DNA of 64,000 nucleotides from Diorhabda sublineata (taxonomy: Eukaryota; Arthropoda; Insecta; Coleoptera; Chrysomelidae), in assembly GCF_026230105.1 (NCBI RefSeq), contig NC_079478.1, positions 33,371,653 through 33,435,652 of the forward strand. Direction: 5' to 3'. Below the pieces are notes generated by a model, which had not been told where the DNA came from, made no database searches, and saw only the letters and a program-made list of their open reading frames with translations. This document shows, piece after piece, positions 20,711 to 31,670 of the stretch; within the stretch, counting starts at the first letter, position 1, and the number at the start of each line of letters is the position of its first letter. The position numbers and the translations under genes are program-made.

Positions 20711-21649
20711 GTAGCATATTTCAGTCAGTATTTCGAATGTAATAGAAAAACGAACATATAATATTTAATTTTTATTTAAATTGCATATGAACAGTGTAAA
20801 ACAATTTCAAATTATTAAATTCATGTGATTGTGGCATTTACATACATATTTGTCCCATTCCAAAAAACTATTTCACAAGAGGAACCTATTTTTAAAATGG
20901 AAATATATGTTTTATTATATCACTAGTCTTAAGTTTATGTTAACAAATATAAATACCAAAAACAAATCTAAATTTTTATTGTAATATTCTGGATTATTTA
21001 TAATTCAATCCTGGCGTAATAATTTCTTATTCGTGTTGGATAAAGAAGGATAATCACCTCAAGAGTTTAGATTCTAAACACAAATTAGTATTATTAGCGT
21101 TCTCCAACATTTACTCGTATTATATGAAGGAATCATTCCTCAGGTATATCTAGAGGATTATTTAATGATTAGACAGAAAAAGAGGAAGTATAAAATAGAA
21201 AGTTATGGGAATTTAGTTGGGAAACTAATACTTTAATACAGATAATTCGTTTTGCCTTACAAATTGACTAAAACGTTTATTTATTATGGTGTTACACACA
21301 AAAATATTGCAGAAAAAGTAGATTCTACAATAATATCACTGGGTACACGTAAAGTTTTCTTTTTTGTTGATTAAAAGTGATGGATTTTATACAGTCAAAG
21401 TTGATTATACACACACCGGTATACTGAGTTGTCGGCTCAAATTTAACACGCGCATGACATCACGCTGGAATCAGAATGTTTTTTTGGCCATTAAGGTTAG
21501 GCTGGAGTGACAGTCTGCGATAAGCAGTGGCTTCGTTTGGTGAGATTTATTTAATTCATAAATCTCTTTAAGTAAATAGAAATCTAGCGTTCTTTAGACC
21601 ATGGGCGAATGAAGACAATGAAATTGCACAATACAGTAAGAATAAAGAC
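20711..21649. other. Spacer with the upstream part of a possible DNA element
   Basis: Mostly A/T. Bases 21410-21540 are GC-richer (ACACGCGCATGACATCACGC) and could be the end of the element that carried the helix-turn-helix at 21650, but the matching end was not found. Confidence 0.3.
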
Positions 21650-21835
21650 AGTTATGAATTTAATAATAAAGATCTAGATATACAAACACAGCAAGTTATT
21701 TTAAATATATTCGAATGTTTTAAAGAGGAAAATATTCAGCAATCTGATAATGCAATCACAATAAGAATTGCCGAATCAACTAGAGTAAATAAATTTTCCA
21801 TTTATCTAGTCAAGTTTTGTCAGTATGTGGTTATA
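21650..21835 (+). pseudogene. Possible helix-turn-helix N-terminus of a DDE transposase
   Basis: The + frame reads NNKDLDIQTQQVILNIFECF, then KEENIQQSDNAITIRIAEST, then RVNK. This resembles the N-terminal segment of insect DDE transposases, where an arginine/lysine-led helix (VxNVxxYF) is followed by a TAxATGVS-type turn. There is no catalytic part downstream. Confidence 0.35.
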
Positions 21836-22218
21836 AACACAAAAAACTGAATACATATTCACTGGGTTTTTGTGTGTGATATTTTTTGTGTTTAGCGGCT
21901 ATTATAAAGTTGGCCTAACTGTTTGTTTTAAAAGATTGTAATTTCTATTATTAGATCATACACTAATCGAAAAGAACCAAAGAAAATGGTATTAAATACT
22001 TTGGTTTCCAGACAAAAAGACTTGGCGAAGCAGTGGATCAGACCCTGTTGTCGAGGCGATGAAATTAATTCAAAATATGAATAACGAATGTTGTAAATTA
22101 CAAAACACTCAAAATTCCTATTTTTTTTCCAATAATTATACTTATTTCATGTTGTTGTCGATTCAGTTGTAGAATTATTAACAAAAACGGTTTTATATTC
22201 AGATATGATACCTCTTTT

Positions 22219-22885
22219 TTATGTGTTATTTATTTTAGCGGGTGTTTGCTCCTTTTCGAACAGGGTAGTTCCATATAATTCAAAGTGGCTTCTTCTTCTT
22301 CCTCTTTCAATAAGACCAGGTCCTGTTCGATCCTGTACGTTTGGCCCTCTTCTTGGATCTTCCTGAGAAGCTGAATTCCAGCTTTCGTACCATCTCTTTG
22401 GTGGTCTGCCTACAGGTCTGCGTGTGTTCGGTCTCAGAGTTTTAGCCCATTTTGCCCATCTGTCTTCTGGCATTCTTTCTACGTGATTCCTCCAGAATCT
22501 TTTTCGTCCCCGACCCATCTCACCACATCACGTACGCCCAATTATTCTCTTATGTCATCACTCCTTGTTCTGTTCCTGAGAGTAACTCCCTGGAAATGTT
22601 TCGTAGTATTTTCATCTCTGTGGTTCTCATTATTCTTTTTGTTGTTGATGTTTCGGCTCTGGTTTCTGAGGCATATGTGAGAATAGGTCTTGCTTTGTGA
22701 GCTCATCGCTTTGTTTCTCCACACTATATCTCTCAGAGAGCCGCTGACTTTTGATACTTTCATCGCTTGTGTTCGTGCCTCCTCTATCATGTTTCCTTCA
22801 CTAGATATATTCACTCCCAGGTAATCTTGATACCTATTACTCCGCTATCGACTGCCAATTTGCATCTAATAGGATTTTTATTTGA
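22219..22885 (-). pseudogene. LINE reverse transcriptase fragment, same family as 19486
   Basis: Read on the minus strand: PIRCKLAVDS, then EARTQAMKVSKVSGSLRDIV, WRNKAMSSQSKT, RFWRNHVERMPEDRWAKWAK, and VGRPPKRWYESWNSASQED. It ends in a GAAGAAGAAG-type tail (22290-22305 on the + strand). Order and motifs match the copy at 19486-20208, in opposite orientation. Stops and frameshifts are present. Confidence 0.8.
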
Positions 22886-25494
22886 TATATATCAGAAACC
22901 ATATTATACAATTAAATAATTTCATAATTTTGCTAATTATATTTTACATTCCTTGTAAACCGCACGTGGCATTAAGAACGTGAATTTTAACTGGTAAATT
23001 CAATAACCATATAAATAATACATATATAGACATATCTTTGCATCAAATATTACTTTTGGAATCAAAATAAAACTTTATAACTGGTATAAAGCATACATTA
23101 TACATTTTGCTTCCAACGTGACGTCAAATTGCGCGAGAGAGACCCACAGTGCCCAGGATAAAGTTAATTTGTTGCTACTAATGAGAATTGAATGAAAAAA
23201 ATAATACAAGAGAAATATTTATGGCAGCTTTCAGTTGCAGAGTACATTTTTATTTATTATACATGCTGTTTTAAGATTTGTATTGTTTCCATGTGTGTTT
23301 ATTTATAAACTCCAAGCAGCTCTCCAGTGGAAACACACTTTCTTCTTCTATATTGGCTTTCTTTATCGCTTACTTCATTATTATCATATCATCTTAAATA
23401 CTTGGAATCACTTCATTCATTCGTAAATGTCAGTTTCTTCACTTTTCGAATGTGGATTTATCTCAAAACTCTACTTGGAGTCTGCCATAATTATTACACA
23501 ATTAAAATAGTTATTAAAATGTAAAATCTTTAGTTACAATGTACAGTCATTACGGAAATCATCAGTAACGGATATTTGATTGACACATTTGAAACAAATA
23601 CATGCGCGCGCAGTTTGACATGGAGGAAAATACAAAGATTTGAACTTTCGTAAGCCCATAGAGTAAATATAAAGATAGAAAGAGTGAAATTGTACTGTTG
23701 TACATCACTTTTCAGTCGTTTCTGATTTCTTTGCCGTCCTGACTACTTGAAGCTTCGTCATATTGGCAATACAATCAGAATAGAGTAAAGAAAGATATAG
23801 AGTAGTCTACTGATGTTCTTTCTATCTCTAATAGCAGTTTCAGCTCACTTGAACAAACTCCGATACCTTCCTCTATGTTTAAAATTAACTCTATGAGTAA
23901 ACCAAACATAGAAAGTATAATATTAATTTATTTTTCTAGGAAATGTTATCATTTTAAAGTAACAATCCATTTTCGGAGTTATGTTAATGATTATTAAAAA
24001 GAGATAGTGAATATTTGTAAACATCAGACTTTCAAAATTTTGTAGTTAGGCCTTCTTATTTCTATAGATCTAAAATCTTGAGGCGATATTAATTATTTAG
24101 GGATATTAACGATCAAGCTATTAATTCGTATGCCTATTTTCATTTTATCCAGAACATTACAACAAATCATTTAAATAATAATAAAAATTAGATATCATTC
24201 AGGCTTTACTCGAATTAAAACATAATATAACTTCAATTTGGTTTCTACTACAAACACAATTTTTTTTGTAAAAACTCATTAAAAATAAGTTTAATCAACA
24301 CAAAACTGTTAAACAGAGTAAAATATACTATTCGTAGCTCTAATACTCTAAAGCAAAAACTTTCATTCATAGATTTAATATTAAATATATAGAGAGAGGC
24401 ATGTAAGTATAATTATTATGGGAAGAGAGAGCATCGGTTTACAACTTTTTATATCTGTCTAGTCGTTTTAAACATGAAAACTTCAACGTAATGGCGATTC
24501 AAGTAGAACGAAGTAAAGAGAGATAAATAGTGGTATACCAATGCTCTAGCAGTTGGGGTCCACGTAAACAAGCTTCTATCCTCTCTATCTTTAATGTTAA
24601 CTCTATGCTTTCATCATATCGTATGACAAAGGTAATGTTCTGAATTTAAATGTAGTAGAGTAGTCTAGAGATTTAAAAAAGTCTATGATCTTATGTTGCA
24701 AGATCTGTAAGACTTATTATTAGTGTTAGTAGAAAATATATGCTTCGAAAAACGTAACAGGCCGATTGTATGATACATTACTTGTTTCAGTTTTACCTTT
24801 TAGTTCACCTCATAATATATTTATTTACAAATATGAAATGATTAATCTATAGCTGATGATTTAGAATTGTTTCCACTCTAGACTCATTCCTAAATTAGCT
24901 GTTTGAGATAAAAACGATTTTCCTAAAATGTAGTATTATTTTTTCTCTGTTTCCACAAGTCTAATTCATATTACTTACATTTTAAACGTAATATCTTTTA
25001 TATATTTCAATTGTTTTAGTAAGGCCAATATAATATCCAATTTATTAAACAATACAAGTTACCTATCATGTCGTACTTATCATGTATTAACAAATATTTC
25101 ACCACTACTTACAATAAATAATTTAACCCGATGATGAAATTAGTAACAGGTACAGACGTATATAATTCTTTAGTGTTTTCTGATATTTCTCAGCTAACCC
25201 AGATTTAATTCTGTATTTTAGATAACTATATTTTTATTACGAATAGAGAAAGTCACTGATAAAAAAAATATAACTTAAGTTATTAGTAAAACTTGATTAG
25301 ACAAGTGTAGGTTAAAGGTTATGCAATGCTGTTTTAAGGCTCACCAGTTGGTACCATCAGAGTGAGGTTTCAAAGTAGCTGTCAAAATTTGTTCGGAAAA
25401 AAAGTTTCTATAAATCAGAACTGTCTTAAAACAGTAACTATCCGAAAAAACAACTTCAAAACATTCGCTTCTAACAAATTTTGACATAATATTT
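22886..25494. other. AT-rich spacer with purine-rich patches
   Basis: No coding feature recognised. Two segments (about 23640-23910 and 24390-24620) share a loose pattern: GAGTAAAGAAAGATATAGAG-like purine runs followed by CTCTATCTTT and TTAACTCTATG. They may be diverged copies of one small element. Confidence 0.3.
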
Positions 25495-25890
25495 CGGAAC
25501 TTCTCTCTACACCAGCGCCTTTCGTAACACATTTTGAAACGCATCAGAGCTCCCTAAATAAATAGTGATATTTGACATGACATTTCGTAGATATCGTACT
25601 ACACCAGCGCCTTTTGTGACAAATTCAAACGCATCAAAGCCATCAAAACAAACAGTGATATTTGACTTGACAGTTCATAGATATCGTACTACACCAGCGC
25701 CTTTTGTGGCAAATTTAAACGCATCAAAAAGATCAAAACAAACAGTGATATTTGACTTTGACAGTTTGTAGATATCACACTACACCAGCGCCTTTTGTAA
25801 CATATTCAAACGCATTGGAGCTCCATAAATAAACAGTGATATTTGACTTGACATTTCGTAGTATCGCTCTTTGTTAGCACCTCTAGTGGC
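25495..25890. repeat. Minisatellite, unit about 91 bp, four to five copies
   Basis: ACACCAGCGCC starts at 25509, 25601, 25691 and 25782, i.e. spacing 92, 90 and 91. Each unit also carries CAAACGCAT and AACAGTGATATTTGACTTGA. The last unit degrades near 25870. Confidence 0.85.
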
Positions 25891-27239
25891 AAATTATTAA
25901 ACTCGGAATTGACGTTTCAAAGTTTGTAGTAAGGGTTAAAAGGTTTATAAATAATAGAATAAATGGAATTAAAGAAAAATGTACGTCCTCATACTCAATT
26001 AATATCCTAAAATTATTTAACAATAATAATTATTCTACAAACAAATCACATAGTAAATTTCGAACAATCACTTTACGTCCTACTAAACGTGATCAGATCA
26101 AATTGGATTATTCAATAATTCCCTGATTCGTTTTAGTTATATATATATCAAATTGCATACTTATTAATATCAACAACAATATAATTAACAATAGCAAAAT
26201 AATATAAACAATTGACTGCATTGCGATAAGTGATATTAAAAAATATTTGACAAAGTTGTATGATTAGCTGTTTCAACAATCGTTTTTACATCAATATACA
26301 TTTATACAATTATACATACAGTGAGAATCGAGAAAAAAACAGTTCGTACAACTTTTTGTGACAAAAACTGTATTTTCGTTACTATATCGACGTTTTCTTG
26401 TTGTAAACGCTCTCCATTTATATACAGGATGTTTTGAATTGATAATAAAACTTGGAGAGATAGTTTGACTGAAAACAGTTGCATATTTTAGAGTTCATAA
26501 TTGTAATGTGGGATAAATGAAACTTTTGTTGAAATATGAACAGAATATATTGAAAATCTATTCATAAAAACATAAAATCATAGTTTTTGACTTTTTTATT
26601 TAAAATTTTGTTACTTTTTTGGAATTCTTTTAGAATATTTATAATTTAATTGTATTTAATTTTATTTAATTGTAAATTGTTGTTAAAATGGTTAACAATT
26701 TAAATGGAATATACTTTTTCTACAGATTACATTTTTCTTATCGTTACCATATGTTCAAAACAGAGAATTTCGTACTTAGCATGCAGCTATGATAAATTTC
26801 AAAAATTGAAAATTGATGACTTAGTATATCCCAACTCAGTTCCATAAGTCTTTTCAAATTCAAATTTCCAATAAAATGCAAATGACGCTCTGGATTGAGA
26901 GCACCAACGTTCTTTAGAATCTCCATAGAAGGTTTCACCGGAGCTTTTTGTGTACGCGTGAAATTCGAGAGTATTGCCTTTTACTCAAGTTTAATGACTG
27001 TTCCAGTGTTCAAACGATTAAGAATTAGGTTTACAAGTGCGAGGACACTGGTTCTACGTTAGACAAACAAAGACAAAGACCAAGGACATCACGTGGAAAT
27101 ACTTCTCAATCTATTAGTAAGACTTTCAAAGTATTTGACACTAAGATAAACGTTACAGTGGATTTTGAAGAAAGATAAGAAATTACAAACATGAAAACGG
27201 TATGATGAGGATTCCAATAAGCCCCACTATAAACATTTA
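25891..27239. other. AT-rich spacer
   Basis: No recognisable gene. The last 100 bases may belong to the LINE that follows. Confidence 0.35.
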
Positions 27240-27560
27240 GCCAGGGATCATTTTGTATAATAATCTCCTTAGAACTGAAATGCCACAAGGAGTCATTCTA
27301 GTTGGTTTTGCAGACGACGTCGCCTTAGTAGTAACAGCTGTAGCAGAATAATTTCTCATGAATCTGGTTAACACAGCACTGGAACATGTAGGAAACTGTC
27401 GCGAAAGCAAAATCTAGAACTAGCGCTAGAAAAAACTGAGGCGTGCTATTGACACACAAAAGGACAATATGCCTCAATGTACAAGCCACGAATGTTATGC
27501 CTTGGTATTAGGCTAGATACAAAATTCAACTTTAATGTTAAGGTGACAATGACTTCAAGT
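27240..27560 (+). pseudogene. R1/Jockey-type LINE reverse transcriptase remnant with FADD box
   Basis: LRTEMPQGVILVGFADDVAL is followed by VVTAVAE, a stop, LMNLVNTALEHV and, after frame shifts, KTEACY and LDTKFNFNV. FADD is the catalytic box of the RT palm. The polypeptide is broken by stops within 60 codons of the box. Confidence 0.7.
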
Positions 27561-27599
27561 TTATAATCTATTCAAACGATAAAAAAAATGATATTTCCG

Positions 27600-28075
27600 A
27601 AGTTTCTTGTTTGCTTTTTCCATCGCCACTCATTTGACTGAAACTATTATCCGTCAAAAAGTTATTGGAGGCTGCCAGATTTGGTGAATATGCTCGATGA
27701 AGCGACGAATCATAACGCATCAAAACTATTATCTACTTCCTCCCTTTAAGCAAATTTCAGTTAGTATACAAATTGAAAGATACTGACGCTGATGATAAAT
27801 CGCTTTATTTCATTTACGTGTTTTTCTTTGATGAGCTTCAATTTACGTAGTACCAAAGTCACAATTTGGACGGCTGTATCAACGGATGATATCATAAGCC
27901 TATACTTTTTTGAGAACGAACGTGATCGCGAGATTACTGTTGCTTCGGAGCAGTATCTGGAAATGAACGAGGTGTTTTTTACATCAAAACTGCAGGATAT
28001 AATATCTGGATCTGCTCTCAACAGGATGGCGCAACTGCTAACACCTCTAACATCACTTTTTTTCTAGTGAAGTGA
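27600..28075 (+). pseudogene. Tc1/mariner-type transposase remnant
   Basis: KVTIWTAVSTDDIISLYFFE then NERDREITVASEQYLEMN and, after a frameshift, QQDGATANTSN. These match the middle of IS630/Tc1/mariner transposases, where the first block follows the first aspartate and QQDGA holds the second. The C-terminal third is missing. Confidence 0.7.
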
Positions 28076-28269
28076 TATCTATTATAAAGAGATCAGATTA
28101 TAAAAAAAGGAGGCCTAGTTGGTTCAAGTATCATGAGCAATAAACTGCGCAAAAAAAACGGATAACGCAGTAGGAGTAGATAAAAAACACTTAGAAACTC
28201 TTAACCTGCTCGGTAAAAACGTATAAAAGTACTATGGAATTTGTTTAATAATATTTCGTCTGCTTGGGG

Positions 28270-29705
28270 GTAAAAGTCATTAAGTGCAATTTTTTACAAA
28301 TTCGAGAAAAAGCCATTGTGACTTGATATCAGGGCTACAGAGGCCCCTAACGTATAAAAACAAAAATTAGTGAAATGTTTCCATTTCTGGCAATTATTTT
28401 GGATACAACACAAGACTTGTCGAAAATTGACCAATTTTCTGTAGCTTTTCGATACATCTCGATAACAGAAAATGATGATAAAATACCTAAAGAATTAAAA
28501 ATCTGTGAGTAATTTTTGGGGTTTGTAGCTATATCCGATTCCAGTGCAGAAGGACTTAAACTTAAAACTCAAATTTAAAATACGATTAAAGGATATGGAA
28601 TTGATTTGTCTAAATGTAGAGGACAGGGTTTTGATGGAGCAAATGTTATGTCGGGTGTGTATGGAGGATTACAAGCCCTTATAAAAGAGCATGCTCCGAA
28701 TGCCGATGCACACGAATTAAATTTAATTTTAAACGATGCTGCGAAACATGTTATTGACTTTTATCGATAATTTAGAAAAAATATATACTTATTTTAGCAA
28801 TAATATCAAACCCTGGACAATGTTGAATAACGATTCATCTGAAAAATATAAAATTACCCTTAAAAAGGTATGCCCTACTAGATGGTCTTTATTATTTTAT
28901 TAGCTTTATTAGCGATAAAAATCATGAAAACTTTGTACCAACTGAATTCAATTTCTACTAAAAAAAGACCGTGAAGAATGTAGAAACATAATTAACATTA
29001 GAGAGTTATGATTTCTTAGTGCTTTACTATTTGAAATCAGTAATCCTGTTTCTAAAGCTCTACAGCATGAAAATAATGACTTACAGAAAGCTAGTAAGCT
29101 AGTATTTTATTAAGTAATCTTTTGAAAAGACTAAGCGAAATAAGAAATAAAAATTCATTCAATGGTTTGCTAAATAAGTCCAGAGATTTAGCAAAAGAGT
29201 GGAAAGTAACAACTGTTGTTAAAAATAAAAGACGAAAGATAACAAGATGAGAAAATTTCAGACCCGAAATCCTATTTCAAAGTCAATGTATACTATTTCT
29301 GTTTAGATATATTAATTCCTCAAACTAAACAAAGATTTTAGAGCCTCTGTGACTTGAGTAATGTGTTCGAAGTATTATAACCGGAGAATCTAGAATTCAG
29401 AAAATTCATTCCATTAAGGAACTCATGGAATTATTGCATCAAGTTTTCCAGAGGTAATAACAGCTTGCTTTCTATTCTTAACACTTCTAGTTACGACCGC
29501 AAGAGCTGAAAGAAACTTAAGGTTTTCGATGGGGCAGGAACGGCTATCAGACTTGTCACTATTGTCTATAGAGGCAGAAATGCTGGAAAAACTGAAATCG
29601 TCTTCCGCTGCAGATGATTCAATAAATCAATTTGCCGAAAAAAGCCAAGAAAAGTGTACATTTAATTTGAATTGTTTGGCCAGCGCAATAAATAATCATA
29701 ATCAA
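28270..29705 (+). pseudogene. hAT-like transposase remnant (near full length)
   Basis: A GFDGANVMSGVYGGLQALIK block (about 28632) matches the GYDGAxxMSG motif of hAT-type transposases related to ZMYM/DUF4371 proteins. KVCPTRWSLL (about 28868) matches the CxTRW motif. Near the end TTARAERNLRFSMGQERLSD then LSLLSIEAEMLEKLKSS is the C-terminal dimerisation region, followed by INQFAEKSQEKC. Stops and frame changes are scattered throughout. No terminal repeats could be assigned. Confidence 0.7.
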
Positions 29706-29959
29706 TAAATATTATTGATTCATCATTTCCCAAGAGCATAAAATCTGAATAAGTGAATATAACTGGTATAAATGCACATCAGAGAATGATAAATTTCACT
29801 ATTCAATTATCTGAGAAATTTCATAAAAGTTAAAGTTTATCATAGTCACTTCGTGGCAGCTTGATCAACTTCAACTCAACTTTATGTTTATTTAGTATGC
29901 CCCATATCAAATGTTTCAAATTTAAAGCAAAGAACAATCACAAAGACTTAAAATAGATA

Positions 29960-30380
29960 TCAGAGATTCGTCCATCTAAGGAATATTGCTCGCACATTTG
30001 GAGCACAGCTCTTAAGCATACCCTGAAGATGCTCGACTCAATACAGAAGAAAGTAGTTCGACTTATAGGTGATCCAGAGAGATCACAAGAAACTTGGACA
30101 GCTTGGAGCAAAGAAGAAAGGTCGCTGACCTGATTCCTGCTAATAATGCCGTCTAGAGCAGTTTTTGCAAGACCTACTCATCATGCAGACGTGGCTCATG
30201 ACCACGGAGTTCACCTGCAGACGACCAGAGCTTTATCGGGATTAATTTCTCTTGAGAAGTGCAACCCTATGGAATCAAGCAAGCACTACAACCTAGAGAA
30301 GCTCAAGATCAATATCCACAGGCATTTCCACGCGGCAGGCACCACTCGAACTACTCGAAGGTGATACGATTTACCTTCTT
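29960..30380 (+). pseudogene. CR1/Jockey-like LINE C-terminal fragment
   Basis: IRPSKEYCSHIWSTALKHTL, then MLDSIQKKVVRLIGDP, resembles the segment after the catalytic core (RPxxEYCSxIW, IQKKxVRLI). A 72-codon open frame follows (30146-30364), ending NIHRHFHAAGTTRTTRR. The fragment is 5'-truncated. Confidence 0.7.
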
Positions 30381-30849
30381 GTACTTGCTTTTAACAAAAA
30401 AAAATAATGATAGCTCATCAAGACCTACAAATTAAGGCCATTGTTACTCAGCTCTCGTTCTTGCCGATAGCGCCCATTTAGAGTTAAAGAAAGCAAAGCA
30501 AAAGACTTGGTTCAGCTCCAGATGAAAGAGCTCCAAAGCCCTATATGAATTATATCGATTTTTGTTATTTCAAAATATTTGTAACACATTTTTCTCTTTT
30601 AATAAAAGGATTATAGAATAATAATATTTTATTTCACTATCACCAACTATCATACTTGAAATATTGTTGGAAGGTAAAACTCATTAAGTGCAAAAATTGA
30701 ATTTTCGTCCACTATGAGTCAAGTGTTAATTACAGAAAAGGTAATATGATACACAATTAATTTAAAAAAAGGAATTGAGTGGAAATTTAGAATTTTTCTT
30801 AATAAGCTCATCATCGTTTTTTGTTACCCCGAAAAAAATTTATTTTGTT
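30381..30849. other. Spacer
   Basis: AT-rich, no gene recognised. It may be untranslated LINE sequence. Confidence 0.3.
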
Positions 30850-31190
30850 TCTTCATGACTCTTAACAACAAGCGAAAGTTTTATGAAACGGGCATTATTC
30901 CACCAGATTGGTTGAAGTCTACTGCTGTGGTAATTCTGAAAAAATCATAAGCCAACAAAATACAGTGACCTTAAACAACAGCCTTATGGACTACGTGTTA
31001 ACAACATTTTTTAAAATAATCCACAATAGAGAATAACAAACTTGAAAGAATTAAAAACACCGAAATAGACACGCGTGAAGCATTGCTTACAACTCAATCG
31101 CTGATTCCAAGATGGGATATAAACCACGATGTTTATATATGTATTGTTGATTTTAAAAAAGGGTTTTTATAAGCGATTTCATTATTTTCT
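30850..31190 (+). pseudogene. RTE-like LINE reverse transcriptase fragment
   Basis: KFYETGIIPPDWLKSTAVVI then LKKS, followed after frame breaks by KLERIKNTEIDTREALLTTQ and DINHDVYICIVDFKKGF. These match the RT fingers and first catalytic region (IYETGxIPxxWLKS, TREALxxxQ, VYxCFIDYEKAFD), with the catalytic D retained in VDFKKGF. It resembles the family at 62270-63066. Confidence 0.65.
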
Positions 31191-31670
31191 TGTATGATTT
31201 TTCTTTTTAATTCTATGGTCCTGGAATATATTCCAATCAATTCTATAACCAAGTTTACTATCAGTAATTTGTTAACGATGTTTATGTCTACAATAACTTT
31301 GGAAATATTATACCGTAGCTAAAAATCAAGTCGAACAAACCTATGTTTGTTTTTTAGGATCTAAAATTGTACTATAAAATATGCAATTGCCTATTTTCAT
31401 GCTGTTTATCTTTATATTTGTTAAAAAACTTTGCTCTAAGATTTGAACCTCACAAACACAATTTAAATTTAATTATGAAGATCTCGTTTATTGATAAAAT
31501 TTGAAATAAAATGCTGAAAATCCTTTTTTGGCATATATACATTTCACACATCCAAGTTTTGTACCGAAATTCAATCCATATTTACAGTATGTTGAAATAT
31601 ACACGAGGCAATAATATTTTCAAATTAGTACCACACTTTATATTTCGACTCCAGTTGTAAATTCAAAAAT
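31191..31670. other. AT-rich spacer
   Basis: No feature recognised up to the start of the foldback element. Confidence 0.35.

Noticed and set aside
30146..30364. A 72-codon + frame as an independent gene
   Set aside because: It continues the LINE C-terminal homology that begins near 29960 and has no features of its own.
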